A stretch of DNA of 64,000 bases from Canna indica (taxonomy: Eukaryota > Streptophyta > Magnoliopsida > Zingiberales > Cannaceae): positions 5,210,501 to 5,274,500 of the forward strand of contig CP136895.1 of NCBI GenBank assembly GCA_034359265.1. The letters run 5' to 3'. Below, piece after piece: positions 1-13,471 of this stretch. The notes under the pieces are model-generated. The model saw only the letters and a list, made by a program, of their open reading frames with translations, had not been told where the DNA came from and did no database searches. How positions within the stretch are numbered: position 1 is the stretch's first letter; each line of letters opens with the position of its first letter. Made by a program: the position numbers and the translations under genes.

Positions 1-3000
1 ATGAAGCACACGCTCAAGTCTTCTTTCTGAATTATTCCCAAGTGTCTTGGACTGTGACAGGATACTAGTTGTTGAAAGAAATGTGTCTGTAGAAATAGTG
101 GCACTCTTATCCATTGCAACAATAGCAGAGGTACCATATCCAGGTAAATTTGTAATAGTGCCTTGAGGAGCACGAGATGACTGTGTTCCTCTTTCATGAA
201 GAGAAGAAGCATATCGTTTATGAGTACCTCCATCCTCTTCATTTATTATCTGCAAATAGTAACATCAGATACAATCAGGTAAACCAAAATAAGGTATATT
301 CCATCAAAAAGGAAGCTCATACCCGTTGTATGGCAGGATCAAATGATAAAAAAAGTCGCCGGGAACGCTCTGGCCAAGTCTTTCGAAACAAACTATAACA
401 TTTTCGAGCAGTTGATCGCACCTAGAAGCATTGGCAACACAAGTTATGGAACTAAACAACAGTAGGCAACAATGCAGTAAATATTCTTATTGTTGCATAC
501 TAGTTACAATTCAATTGCAAAACCAAACTGACTGAAAGTTTTAACTTTAGGTATAAAATATTACCTTTTAGAATATTTATGTTATAATTCAGTTCATTAC
601 TAAGATACACCTACATAACAACTATGGGTCCGTTTGTTTTGCAATATTTTTAGGTACATGACTGGACAACAGTTGTTGTTGTCCAGTATTCGTTTGCAAA
701 AAATTGTTATGGAAAGGACAAAAACATGCCCTATGTAAGTAGAACATGACCCTTTTCTTGTTACAAAGTGTTGGTATAGCAATACAAGTCTAAAAAATTA
801 CCGCAATGCCCTTCATCTACCCAAAACCAATATGGCTTCTTGTTTCCACCCAACACCTCTCATCTCATGTCCTAGTTGTGACGAAAAGCGGCAACAACAC
901 TGAAGTTATTGTCCAGTGCTGCTCGAGACAAATGGGGGATTATTCCTTGTAGTGTACCATTCTTGTACTCTTTTGTGAACATTTTGCGAAACCAACGAAC
1001 CCTACATATCGAACAACTAAAATGCAAAATAAGAATTTTCTTGTGATGAAGAACACGATCATTGCTTATGGGATCAATGACAGATTATGAACGAGAAGAA
1101 CTCTTCGTGCAAATGAAGAGGATAACCCTATGTGGCTATGTGATCATGATTTTAAGCCTAGGAAAATTTAGTGGGAAACCAATAAAGTAACCTACCTCAC
1201 TCATTGCATCTGCTACACAACATTTGATTAGGTCTTCATAGAGATCTACAGAATGTTGTATTTCTGGAGCATCTGCCCAGTACTCTAGCATTAACAGTGC
1301 ATATTCACAACACCTGATAAAGCAAATGTAAAGGTTGAAGCAAGGAAGTCAGAGACAGACTGTGAAGAGAAAACACTCAGCACCTGGCACGAAGAACTGC
1401 ACTCTTGTCATTCTTTGCGGTTTCAGTAATCCGAGGGAGTAAACATGCAACTTTGCAATTACGCAACATCTGGATAGTGGCATATTAGAAGGGAAAGGAA
1501 GAAACAAGATTCTCTTTGCTAAACAAAACATGCGGTTAAAGTGAAAAGTTCCCATCTCGCATCTTACTGTTTTTATGCAGTTATCTGCAGATTCAGCAAT
1601 CACAAGAACAGTTATCACAACAAGCTTCAAAAGCACCTGGAGAAAACTTATTAAGTCGTGGTGATTTAGTTACCACACTAAGCCAATTTTATGCAATAGA
1701 AGGTTTGTTACCGGAATGAGCAACTCGGAACAAGTTTCGAAGTCCCCCAACAGTTCTTTAGATAATAAACTCAACAGATGGGAGGCCTAAATGGAGAAAA
1801 CTCAATCAGAATATAATACTTTAGGCTCCCCATGTTATCTTCTTGGTACCAACTCAAGTTGTGCAAAGAGATCAGAAGAGTAAATTAACACAGAGGATTT
1901 GAACATTATATGAAATGCTAAACAAAGGAAATGAAAAGAGAGGGGGAAGCATTAAAAAGGTAACATATAAAATAAGTGCTAATGTATTTTGTTTTAAAAT
2001 ATAAGATGCCATTCAAGAGAAAAACTAGAAAAATTATGTGACATCCAATAGTTTAGTTCTCAAGCTAACATGTACACAAAAAATATCATATACAGAACCC
2101 ATACTTGAAAAATGAACTGTAGAAGGGTGAAGCAATGGTTCATTGGTTCATTGCATTGCATAACAATGAACGTTAGAACCTGCAAGAGCATGTTGACTTC
2201 AATACATATGATTTTCTGCAAAGTAATTTTAACTGAAAAAATGTATGTGCAAAATTGACAAATTCATTGAAGTAACAAATTTCATTTTAGTCAACCCAAG
2301 CCATAAGGCCGCTTAAAATCATATTAAATTTTGTGATTTAAGGTAAAAATCACAGGGAGAAGACATGACCAACATGGTTTGGTTAAACACACAATACATG
2401 GATATCAAATATCTCTGATAAGTTTAAGAGATAACACTCACATAAGAGACTGAAGCAACAGGGCCTTAGCTCACCTCAACAAGTTTATAATATTAGCTAA
2501 AATAGGCTTAAACTTAAACAATGAAGTGATGAAATGTGCCATGGCGATCACTTTCAATAACTAGATATCATATGAAATTGTTTTATTATAGGATTAATCA
2601 TTTATACCTGATGTTCATAATGACTAGAGGGTGAACTTAGTGCCATAGCAAATTGCTCTATTCTAAGTTTCTAGCTAGGGTTGAAGGGCTTGTATCGAGG
2701 AAACAAACACCAAGTAGACAACCCTTCACACAGCATAAATTGGCAGGATCTCCATGCACAGGTTGCCAAATCGTTATGAGTAAAATATAACAGATAGTAA
2801 TCTTGCTTGCCAAATATCAAGCCACTACATTTCCAAGAGTAGCTGCGGGGGTGGGGGTGGGGGTGGGGGTGGAGGGGTACCTGTTTCACAATGCTAGATC
2901 GTCGATCCAATAGCTGAGTGCTTAGAGGATTAACTAGTTGCTTTAAGAGTATAGGAAAAGATGGGTAATCTGCTGCACCTGAGAAGATATCTAATGTTGT

Positions 3001-6000
3001 TAGGAACAAAATTGAATAGAAGAAAATAATCTAGAATTTGCTTACATTCTATGATTCTATTAAATAATATGGAAAGCATGTAGGAAACATGAAGAAACAA
3101 ACATGCAAAAGTTGTCAAGGATTTCAAGGAAGTATTAGTCAAGTACATGACATCTATTAAGCTGCAAAAAATTATAAATAAAAAAAATTCAGCAAGCAAA
3201 ATGATATGCATTGATAACCAGGTGCATTATAATCATTAAGATAGTCAAAAATAAGTTCTGATAGTTGATATGCCAACCTAATAGGTTGATAAAATCTTAA
3301 ATCTATTATGGAGAAGGCACCTTAGCTATCAAATTAATACAAGAGTATTGCAGTTCTCATCTTAAGTATTTTAAGAATGCATAATTACATATCATTGGTT
3401 CATTGTATAATTAATAAAACAATAAAGTGCACTTGAACCTCCAAACATCAGGCCTTCAACTCTTTGCATGGCAGCAATGCGAAGCGACCAATCTTTCTCT
3501 GGAACTAGTGTAAATGAGATCTTCTCGATTTCCTTGATCAGTTCCTTCTCTGAGTAGACTTTAATAGGGGCTACAGGGTTTTCAGTAGCATCAATTTCCC
3601 CTACAACTCAATCAAAATTGAAGCATATAAGGAATACCTTCAAGAATCCATAGGAACAGCATAAGTGCATCATGTCACACATTGAAAAAAAACTAAGTTA
3701 TAAGTTAACCACATAGACCCTGTCTAGAAATTCAAAGGAAGTGTACGGACTTTGGAACAAAGTGTGAACAAAACTTGTCTTGAAAAATCATGGGATGTGT
3801 ACCTTTTTTACTAATAGGTACAATTATATGTCAAATTACTTCAGATTAGTAGTGCTTAGTTTACAATGAGTTGTCAGATAATCTTTGACAGACATGACTA
3901 CTACTGAAAAGCTGAAGTTACCATAAGTACTCTTACAAGAATTCAGATGCATTTCAACAAGCAGATATTTATCATGGATGAACTCAAAGGCTCAAGTTGT
4001 AAGGAACATATCACCCCTTGTATGTCCAGTTGCATACAAGAATAAGAGAGAAGGAAGGGAAAAAATGAGAAATCACAAGTGTTAAGAATATAAAAGTACA
4101 GCAGGATCATTTCCTAACAACTCAGGCTTTAGGATAAGTAGTCACCGAACCAAATTTAGCATGTATATGAAAATGAAAATATAGTCAAAAAATAAATGCC
4201 CTATAGAAATCCAAATTGGCTCCAAAGTATTTTATCTTTGTCTAGGTTACAAGCGTGTTGCCTCCAAACTCAATATGGGCACATGATACATCATAGCACC
4301 ACAGAAATACAGTCTCAATGTTCCAACAAGAAGATTCCTCCAGCAGGAAGCATCAACTGTGTGTTTGTACCTAATTATACCACAAACAATTGCAGACTCT
4401 CACAAGACCCTGCACAGCTCTCAATGCTATTTGCACATTCATTACTACAATGATGGTGATATTAAACCAATGAATATACATACTGAAAGTCTGAAACTAT
4501 GTGACCAGGAAACAGACTGGTATATGCAACAGCAGGTCAGAAGATGTGCTGACTGCTGACTAGGTGTTCACCAATGGGAGAAGAAAGAGAAAATAAAAGA
4601 AGGGAAGAAGCTAAGAACGGAATGAAATAACCATGCAAGTTCATCTTCATTGTTTGACTATGTAGTGTGTCATGCCATATGGCAATTTCTACCAGCTGGC
4701 AACAACACTGATGCAGATGAGGGTGCCATAAACCCTCATTAAAAGTTCAAGATAAGCTTTGACTTAATAACCTATTTAGTCCTTGCTGTAAATCATAAAA
4801 AAGGGAAAAGTTACTGCACTGCTGTTGTACTATGTAATCCATGGCCAATTGGTACAGAATACCCAGTAAAAGGTGGCTTCACCATCAAAAAAGTTGCAAA
4901 AACAACAATTATTCCAATAGTGCAATAAAGCATGATTGTTCCATTGAAAAGTTTATCAAATTGAATTTAGCATTTAATCAAATATATCTTCTGGGGTGAG
5001 TGACACTGACCACTAGAAAATGAGGTTTCCCTTGGAGCCAATCTTGCTTTTGGACTCCTCTTATAGTTTGTAAAAGATGGTCGAACTTCAGCTGAAATAT
5101 TAGGACTGCCAACTCCATCAATTGGCTTAACCTTTGGTTCTATTTTCTCTAACCTGGCATTAATTTCTTTTATCTGCATTATAAAAAATTATTCAACCCT
5201 CAATCAGCCAGTTAACTCTCAAGAACATATGAACACTTCTCACATGCTTTTAGTCAAGGGCTTATTCCAAAATATTAACACCATAAAGAAACTAAATTAA
5301 ACATATTCCTGATCTTCAAACACTTACCATGCGAGAAGGAAGATGTTGACGCTGCAACTCCTCACGAAATTGAGATCCAAAGTGCGCATACATTTCCTAG
5401 AAAATACAAGTCGCCATAAGTTGAAATGTCAATATTTGGATCATAAATCATCATACTTGGCATGCACACTTTGCACTTAGCTTACATTTTTTTGCATTCC
5501 AGGTTGAATTTTTATGAGTCCACATAGAACAAGTTAGTCAAATACTCCGTGCCCATTTCTCCGAAGGATTTAATTACTCATCCATGCAATATCGAGGTCT
5601 ACCACCTGACTAATATGGTAAACTGCTTGAAAAAATTATTAACAAAATATCCACAGTGATGAATCCATGTGGTTGGTATACTACCTACTATATGGGGTTG
5701 GTTTTAACTCAGAATGGTAGTCAGTTTTGGCATCTTATAGCTTAATCCTATTTAAGATGCACTACTCCACCGACAAAGTTGTCTACAAGTTAATTATATC
5801 TTAACGCAATCACATTGTGTTAGTAATCGATCACAAACAAGTAAACGGGATGACCTTTTGGTGTAGGAGGATACCCCGAGTCCCTGCCTGTTTAGCTTGA
5901 GCCTTAATTAATTCGAAATTTCAATTTGTCTTGTCATACAATGTTCCTGGGTTTACTTAAACCAAAATTTACTCGTTTAGTAAATCGAAATGAATATTTA

Positions 6001-7376
6001 TGTTTATTTCAGATGTATTTGAGTTTAAGAGTCCTCTTCTAAATAAAGAATAAGTGAGAGAAGTCAAAACACCCATACAGAACCTCAAAATTAACTTAAC
6101 AGTGATCTAACCTCAATACATGAAATGGAAGCGCCTCTAACACTCTGGTTGGAGTCAGACAGCAGTTGCAAAACCTGCAACAGAAAAGATCTCATATCTA
6201 AATTCTTGAAGGAACACGAAACAATAAAACTAGCCTTTTAAAATAAAATATAAGCTCATACAGGAGGAAGGAGAACTCGTTGGAGAGGGAGCTCAGTTGA
6301 TGCAAAAAGTCCAATAGCTGTAGTAACTGTTCGTGCAAATTCTTCACGGATTCTCCAACTTCTATGTGTCCAAGCATAAGTACCAGCTCTTTCAACAATA
6401 AGTGTTGGGGAAGATACCTAACTTATATGTGAACCTAAACTTGTCAGTCACAATCCCATGAAAGAAATGGAAGGCAGCAGCACCCACATGATGGTGGATG
6501 AACAAAAACTTATTTCACGTCAAGATGGAAGCAGCAGGATATAATTAGGAAAAGGTGAGTAACAGCAACAAAACCATAATGTCCTAATTATTTGGATTGG
6601 TATTGGCTACATGGATCTTTTCCCCCGATTGAGGATAAGGGTAGCATAACGTGAAAAATGTGGCATGAAATGTTAATAATACTAATTCAAATATATATAA
6701 AAATTGATAGTAGTGAAGTTCTAGATGATTGAGAAGAACTTTACTAAACATACTAAGATTCTCTATATCAATCACTAACAAAATTTCTATTAGTGATTTC
6801 GTGGAGAGATTGACATTGCAAAGTCAAAAAATAATAATTCTCTAATATTACAGTGGAGAACAGCATGTCCAAACGATTTGTTTGATAACCATTCTTCAAC
6901 AACGAACAACAGAGGCAACGCATCCCAGACTTTAACTTGTGCTTAGGGAACCAAGTGAACAACGAAAACCGAAGTTACGTAGCAGAACAAAGGGAAAAAT
7001 TATAAAAATAAAAATAATAAGAGAAAATGCAAATAACCCCGACCTCCATAAGAGTGACCAGGAGCTGCCTCGCGGCGTCCCTCACGGGCTGCTTCCCATC
7101 CCCAAGTTTCTCCACAACAGCAGGCACAAGGACGTTAAAATGGAGCTTGAAGTGCTCGCCAGAGAGCACCGCGGCAGCGGACAGTGCTTGGAGCCCGCCC
7201 TGGGAGACCCGGAAGTTGCTATCCTTGAGGAGATCCATGCAGGCGTCGACGAGGGCAGTGACCTCGGCGGCGGAGAGGCTCTTGGTGGTAGCCTCGAGCA
7301 CCTGCTGGAGCCACTCCAACCCGGCCATCCGCTCCTTGGCATCCTTGGCCCGCGCCATCTCCAGTGCCTTCTCCAT
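1..7376 (-). CDS. CLASP: CLASP microtubule-associated protein, N-terminal part (13 exons, continues past the left edge)
   Basis: CLIP-associated protein with TOG-type HEAT repeats that bind tubulin and stabilise cortical microtubules; plants usually have a protein of about 1440 aa. Exons read on the minus strand: 7376-7044, 6417-6262, 6174-6112, 5396-5328, 5173-5011, 3600-3439, 2978-2881, 1786-1712, 1636-1568, 1469-1384, 1313-1196, 421-323 and 249 to below 1. All junctions are GT-AG and phases agree, giving about 580 residues without a stop. Exon 1 starts MEKALEMARAKDAKERMAG and contains NFRVSQGGLQALSAAAVLSG and LGDGKQPVRDAARQLL, close to plant CLASP TOG1. Exons 6-12 form a second TOG region, with KVYSEKELIKEIEKI, KELLGDFETC and RCCEYALLMLEYW. 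The last exon has NLPGYGTSAIVAMDKS, the conserved linker. The start at 7376 is the first ATG of the conserved N-terminus. Function is from family knowledge; the exon model is inferred by eye. Confidence 0.93.
626..1002. mobile_element. MITE-like element in CLASP intron 11
   Basis: The ends are imperfect inverted repeats: left GGGTCCGTTTGTTTTGCAA, right (reverse complement) GGGTTCGTTGGTTTCGCAA. It lies between the exons at 421-323 and 1313-1196, and no transposase is encoded. Similar but not identical tacata...acaacta sequence occurs outside both ends, so the target-site duplication and superfamily are unclear (hAT or PIF/Harbinger-like). Confidence 0.5.
2846..2874 (+). repeat. (GGGGTG)n microsatellite beside the CLASP exon 7 splice donor
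   Basis: About four and a half GGGGTG units on the plus strand, ending a few bases from the exon 7 donor (GT at 2880-2879 on the minus strand). The transcript therefore carries a C-rich CCACCC repeat just after the donor. The plus (template) strand has at least four G-runs with one-base loops, a typical G-quadruplex pattern. Confidence 0.85.
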
Positions 7377-7674
7377 GGACAGGAGCGCCGATCTCGAACG
7401 ATGACAAGAAGTAGGTTTTGGATCTGGAAAATGGCGAGAGCCGGTGGGATCTGATGGAATGTGGGGAGAACATGTGGGAAGCTCGATACTTGGATCGACA
7501 GGAAACTTATCGATAGATGAAGATCGAGAGCGAATTCAATGGTAACTATCAGTACCAGTTCTTAAGAGCAGAGTCGGAGAGTTGTTTGTACTTTGCATAA
7601 CCCGCTAAATATTAGTAGAGACATTGTATTGCCGTCATCATGTTCTTGAAATGTTCTCTTGTGAAATTTTTAGT
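7377..7674. other. 5' flank of CLASP
   Basis: Sequence upstream of the CLASP start. It should hold the 5' UTR and core promoter. I could not place a clear TATA box, and no other gene is visible here. Confidence 0.4.
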
Positions 7675-8181
7675 TAGAGTGACGATTGAAATCAGTCAAC
7701 CGCGGTTAAATAGTAAAATTCGATTTCCTAGAGTGAACTTGCAGTTTGGTTTTATTAATTAAATTCTGTTCGATTTTGACCGTAGGTTCACTGGAAATCG
7801 ATAATCGAAATCATTTATATTTTTTGTTTCGATTACGGTTATAACCAAAATTGATTATAATTAACTATTATACATAATCCATATGTAATTAATAATTATT
7901 TAACTAGTATTTATTTTTATTTTTTTATTAACCAATTTTTCGTTTACTAACCCGTTACTAATTGATTATTCGGTTAGTAAACGGATAATTATATCAATCC
8001 AAATCAAACTAATCGATTTCGGTTATCTGTCGAATAATTGGTAATAAATCGATTTTGGTTTTCAGATATTTATTTTTGAAATCGAATAATTTCAATTTTG
8101 GTTTTGGTTAACATATTTAAAAATAATTTCGATTTCGATTAACCATAAGTAATGCGGTTAGTCAAACCGTTGACATCCCTA
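7675..8181. mobile_element. Possible old hAT-like MITE
   Basis: The interior is rich in cgatttcgattt, cggttatt and related short repeats on both strands. The right end reads as the inverted complement of TAGGGATGTCAACGG and the left end begins TAGAGTGACGATTGA, a weak terminal inverted repeat typical of plant hAT derivatives. I see no target-site duplication, so the limits are uncertain. Confidence 0.35.
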
Positions 8182-8279
8182 ATTATTTCTCCCAAATAGA
8201 ATATATACACAAAGTCAAAATATAATAACTTATGATTTATTACCAAAAACATGAATAAAATTCCAAAACTACATGTTCT

Positions 8280-8705
8280 TGCTTGAAGTCGGAGCGATGG
8301 GTCCGATGCGTCTCCTAATCAAGAGCAACTCCGAGGGGGGATTACAAAAGACACTCCGGGACTTAAGTAAGAATGAGTTTCAAGTGGAGGTAAATAGAAA
8401 TAAAAAGTTTGGGTACATAAGGCATGTCATGTCCGTATATAGTGAATGATGAGAAATGTTTCGCGATGATGCCGCCCGGTAATCTCGTAAGGATGTTGCT
8501 CAGAATATGTCGAGGTTGATCCTGGAGATGTCAGACTAATGAATGATGAATCGCTCGTAATTAATGTGGATATGAGTATCCTTGTATGGCTGGATGGAGT
8601 CTCTAGGCTAAGTCGCCTCACTTGACTTGAGTCTTGTTTATGAGTGTGGACGCTTTTGGGCATAATCCGACGGGGCTCAAAGGTGTTAGTCCAGTCCACT
8701 ATCAA
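8280..8705 (-). repeat. Possible LTR or repeat remnant
   Basis: Moderate-GC stretch between AT-rich DNA and the copia element. On the minus strand the wording (for example CGGGCGGCATCATCGCG and CCCGGAGTGTCTTTTG) resembles dispersed plant LTR sequence I have seen, but I cannot define ends or name a family. The open frame on the minus strand resembles no known protein. Confidence 0.25.
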
Positions 8706-8905
8706 AATCATACAATATATCTAAATTTAAGTATTTGAGAAACTCGATCACTCGTTCAAATGTAACCTTATTGTTCAAGACCAACTTATTCATTTGTGAG
8801 CAAAAAAAATCCACTTTATATTGTTCAACACCACTTGTTTAATTAGGGGCTGAGTCTAAAATTATGAAGTTGAACTCCTCATTCATTATCTCATCGTATC
8901 CTATC

Positions 8906-9467
8906 TGTTGTGGTATCCCACTTAAGTGATGTGGGACCCACATGTCTTAAAATGAAAAAATAAATAAATAAGGGGAGGCGACGAGTGCTCCTCTTCTCCA
9001 TTGCAAACAGTGACGCCGATGCTCGCCTCTTCTTCACCAGTTTTTGATTTGCCAAAATCGGATGATCATTTCTTCCCCGATTTTGATGATTTTCTGATAT
9101 GTTGTTCTCCTCGACGAGCCCTACAATCTGAACGGTGTTGATCTTTGAAAGGTCATCTTTTATGTGGTTTTCTTTAACCTATCTTGGTTAGATCTTTTCA
9201 ATCTCCAATTCATTATTGCTTTCGTTGAAATGAAATTATAATGTTTGAGATGAGATTTGGATTACCTCTAGTTGTACTAGGGATGAACTATTGTACCCAT
9301 TAATTTTATTAGTAGAAGATTTGATCTGGACTAGGTACCGTGATTTTTCTCTTCACATCGAAGAGTTTTTCACGTAAAAAGTTTTGGTGTTCTTGTAGTT
9401 GTGATTTGTTATTTTTATTGCTCATTGTTAATTTTTGCACTAAAGAAAAATAACTTTATTCCCAACA
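8906..9467 (+). repeat. 5' LTR of the copia element
   Basis: 562 bp starting TGTTGTGGTATCCCACTTAA and ending TTCCCAACA. It pairs with the 552-bp copy at 13472-14023. The primer-binding site follows at once. Confidence 0.93.
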
Positions 9468-9486
9468 AGTGATATCAGAGCGAGGT
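9468..9486 (+). promoter_or_regulatory. Primer-binding site of the copia element
   Basis: agTGATATCAGAGCGAGG follows the 5' LTR directly. It differs by one base from the TGGTATCAGAGC core used by most plant copia elements, which pairs with the 3' end of initiator methionine tRNA. Confidence 0.85.
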
Positions 9487-9515
9487 TAGTTGTTTGTTTA
9501 TCTGTGCAAATTAAG

Positions 9516-10310
9516 ATGGATGATTCGAGCAATATGTTTAAATTGATGTCCTCAAATTATTCTATTTGGAAGCCAAGGATGAAAGATCTTTTAAATTGCA
9601 AAGATCTGTATGATCCCATTGAGGGTGAAATTGGTATACCAGAAAAAAAATCTGATAAGGAATGTGAAAGAATGAATAAAAAGACTGTGGGTACAATTAG
9701 ACAATTGATAGATAACAGTGTTTATCATCACGTGGCTCAAGAGAAAAATACTGAGTCGTTATTGAAAAAATTGACAAAATTATATGAAAGAAAATCCCCA
9801 CAAAATAAGACTTTTCTTGTTAAAAAACTTGTTCGAATGATATTTAAGGATGAGAATAGTATGGTTGAACACCTGAGTGATTTCAAAGATATTGTGAATC
9901 GTCTGACTAACTTGGAAGTTTTGTTATCTGATGAATTACAGGCTTGTTTGCTTCTCAGTACTTTACTTGGCAGTTGGGAAACTCTAGTGGTTGCCTTGAG
10001 TAATTCAGCTCATGAGGGTAAGTTATCTATTGATGCAGTTTGTGAAAGTTTGTCAAATGAAGAAACCAGGAGAAAAGATCAAGGGTATTCTACTCAGTCA
10101 GAGGCACTTGTTACTGAAAAGCGTGGCATGAGTAAAACTAGATACTTTCAGAATTCAGATAGGCAGTCAGACAACCGGGACAAGTCAAGGGGGAGATCCA
10201 AGTCAAGAAAGGGGTTTATTTGCTATCATTGTGGCAAGCTAGGGCACGTGAAAAGATTTTACAGACAATTAAAAATGGAGCAGGCAAAAGAGAGAAAAGA
10301 AGATATGTTG
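9516..10310 (+). pseudogene. copia gag (capsid) region
   Basis: Open frame starting at the ATG at 9516 and encoding a copia-type GAG polypeptide with NYSIWKPRMKDLL near the N-terminus. A zinc knuckle follows at 10220-10262, reading CYHCGKLGHVKRFY. The pattern is C-x2-C-x4-H-x4 and then Tyr where the fourth ligand Cys is expected. After about 10300 the protease continues in another frame, so gag and pol are now out of frame. Confidence 0.85.
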
Positions 10311-13300
10311 TTATTTCTACCAATGACAGTTGTTTACACCTTGATAGCAATAATTCTTTTTGGGTTGTTGATTCTGGTGCTTCATATCATGTTTCTATCT
10401 ATCGTGACTTGTTCACATCTTATACCGATTGTGATTTTGGTCATGTTAGAATGGGAAATGAAGCTTTAGCCAAGGTTGTTGGCATGGGAAAAGTGTGCTT
10501 GGATACTGATATCGACTGCAAGTTGTGGCTTAATGATGTGAGGCATGTTCCTGAGATGCGACTCAATTTGATCTCTCATGGCATTCTTGGTGATGAGGGT
10601 TGCATCAGCTCCTTTGGCTCCAAGACGTGTAAAATTACTAAGGGCAGTCTTGTATTGGCAAATGGGAAAAAACAAGATACTCTCTATTTCTTACAAGCTA
10701 AGATATGCAAAGAATGGGTTAATATAGTATGAGATTCTTCATTAGAGCTTTGGTATAGGCGGCTTGGTCACCTAAGTAAGAAAGGACTTGGCGTTCTCAC
10801 TAGGAAGAAATTCCTACCATTGACAGGTATGCATTTGAAATCTTGCACTCATTGTTTGGTTGGTAAGCAACATAAAGTTGCATTTCAGAGATCTTATTCT
10901 TCTAGAAGATCAAATGTTCTTGATTTAGTTCATACTGATATTTGTTTCACGAGTGATAGAACTCTTGATGGTGCTTTATATTTTGTGACCTTTATTGATG
11001 ATCACTCTAGAAAAGTATGAGCTTTTGCTTTAAAATTCAAAAATCGGGTGCTGGATGTGTTCAAGTACTTCTATGCTAGCATTGAAAGAGAAAAGGGTAG
11101 ACAGTTGAAGTGTGTTCATGCAAATAATGGAGGTGAGTACAAGGGTCCATTTGAGAGGTATTGTAAGGAGCATGACATACGGTTGGAGAAGACAATTCCA
11201 AAAACACATCAACAAAATAGAGTTGCTGATCGAGAGGATGAACATAACCGTTGTAGAGAGAATCCGGTGTATGCTCTCTCATGCAAAACTTCCTAAATCC
11301 TTTTGGGGTGAAGCAATGAGAATTGTAGTTTACTTAATCAACATTTCTCCTTGAGTTCCTCTTCGTGAAGATATTCCAGAAAGAGTGTGGATGGGGAAAG
11401 ATGTCAAATATAATCATTTGAAGGTGTTTGGCTGCAGGACATTTGTTCACGTTCCAAGAGATGAAAGGTCCAAGCTTGATGCTAAGACTAGATAGTGCAT
11501 TTTCTTAGGATATGCACATGAAGAGTTTGGGTACAAACTATGGGATCCTATTGACAAGAAGGTCATCAGAAGCAGAGATGTTGTGTTCTTTGAAGATCAA
11601 ACCATTGAAGACATTGAGAAGTTAAAACCTATTAAGAAGAATGTGCCAATTTTACTTCAGAGTATTCTGATTCTGAGCAAAGTGACACAAATGAACAAGA
11701 TGATGATAATGATGATGTACTCGTTCCTGATGATGTAAATGCAACTGATGAGGCAGTGACTGATCATGCTGAACAATCCCAGTCATCTCCTACACAACCA
11801 GTTGAAGTTCAATTAAGAAGATCCACCGGACACAGAGTACCTTCTCATAAATATTCTCCCAATGAATATGTAATGCTCACTGACGGGGAAGAACCTGAAA
11901 GCTATGAGGAGGCTGTATCAAATGATCAGAAAAATGAGTGGTTAAATGCTATGCAAGATGAGATGAAGTCATTGCATGAGAACCGCACTTATGAGTTGGT
12001 GAAGCTGCCTACAGGAAAGAAGGCATTGAAGAACAAGTGGATTTTCAGAATGAAGATCGAGAACAACAGTTCATAGCCAAGGTACAATACAAGGTTGGTT
12101 GTGAAAGGTTTTGGACAGAAAGAGGGAATTAACTTTTAAGAAATTTTCTCACCCGTGGTCAATATATTTTCTATCAGAACTATTTTGGGTTTAGCAGTTA
12201 GCTTGAATTTGGAGGTAGAACAACTTGATGTGAAGACTACTTTCCTCCATGGTGACTAGAATGAGGAAATTTACATGGAGCAACCAAATGGGTTCAAAGC
12301 TAAAGGCAAAGAGAATTTGGTATGCAGGTTAAAGAAGAGCTTATACGGACTTAAGCAGGCACCGAGGCAGTGATATAAGAAATTTGAGTCTTTCATGATA
12401 AATCATGGGTATGAAAATACTACCGCGATCATTGTGTGTTTGTGAAGAAATTCTCTGGTGGTGATTTTATCGTCTTATTACTTTATGTAGATGATGTGTT
12501 GCTTGTTGGTCATGATGCTACCAAAATTAGTTTTTTAAAGAAAGAACTTGGCAAGTCCTTTGCAATGAAAGACTTGGGACCAGCTAAGCATATTCTTGGG
12601 ATGAAGATCACTCGGGATAAGAAGAGCGAAAAATCATGGCTATCTCAAGAAAAATACATTGAGAAGGTTCTTGATAAGTTTAACATGAGTAAGACAAAAC
12701 CAGTATGCTCTCCACTTGCAAATCACTTTAAGTTAAGCTCTAAACAATGTCCTTCAAGTGAGAATGATAAATAAGAAATGAAGAAAGTGCCTTATGCATC
12801 CGCAGTTGGTAGTTTGTTGTATGTCATGGTATGTACAAGACCATATATTACGTATGCTGTTGGAGTTGTGAGTAGATTTCTTTCTAATCCTGGCAAAGAA
12901 CATTGGCTAATAGTAAAATGGATACTTAGATATTTGAGAGGCACCTCTAGAGTTTTGTCTATGTTATGGTGGTGGAAACCTGTGTTGGGTGGATACACAA
13001 ATGCAGATATGGCTAGTGACATTTACTTTAGAAAATCCACTTCTGGATACTTGATTACTTTTGCAAGGGGAGCAGTGTCTTGGCAATCAAAGTTACAGAA
13101 ATGCATTGCCTTATCCTCCACCTAGGCTGAGTATGTTGCAGTCACTGAAGCAAGCAAAGAGCTATTGTGGATGAAGAAATTTATACAAGAGTTAGAGTTT
13201 TGAACAAGAGAAATATGTGTTGTATTGCGATAGCCAGAGTGTCATTCATCTCAGTAAGAACTCGACTTTTCACTCACGGCCAAAATATATTGATGTGAGA

Positions 13301-13438
13301 TATCACTGGATTCGAGATGCACTGGAGATGAAGCAATTTCAGTTGGAGAAGATTCATACAAATGACAATGGCTCTGATATGATACTAAGGTTCTACCCAT
13401 GGAGAAGATTATTGCATGTAGAGAGGTGTCTGGTATGA
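10311..13438 (+). pseudogene. copia pol: protease, integrase, reverse transcriptase, RNase H, broken
   Basis: Protease motif VVDSGASYHVS near 10365. The GAG-pre-integrase part has the zinc-binding pair CTHCLVGKQH (about 10840), followed by the integrase core VTFIDDHSRK (about 10988). Reverse transcriptase starts near 11900 (NEWLNAMQDEM) and has the catalytic box LYVDDVLLVGHD near 12482. RNase H follows with GGYTNADMASD near 12990 and a final conserved segment at about 13217-13400. In-frame stops occur near 10730, 11018, 12074, 12138, 12772 and 13122, and other reading breaks lie between domains. This is a dead polyprotein. Confidence 0.9.
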
Positions 13439-13458
13439 CAGTCCCACCCACTTAAGTG

Positions 13459-13471
13459 TGAGGGAGAGATT
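13459..13471 (+). promoter_or_regulatory. Polypurine tract of the copia element
   Basis: Purine-rich tgagggagagat immediately before the 3' LTR at 13472, the expected place and composition for plus-strand priming. Confidence 0.75.

Noticed and set aside
6939..7473. Several long open frames overlapping CLASP exon 1, including plus-strand ones
   Set aside because: Exon 1 is GC-rich and its other frames stay open by chance; only the 7376 minus-strand frame matches a protein family and splices in phase.
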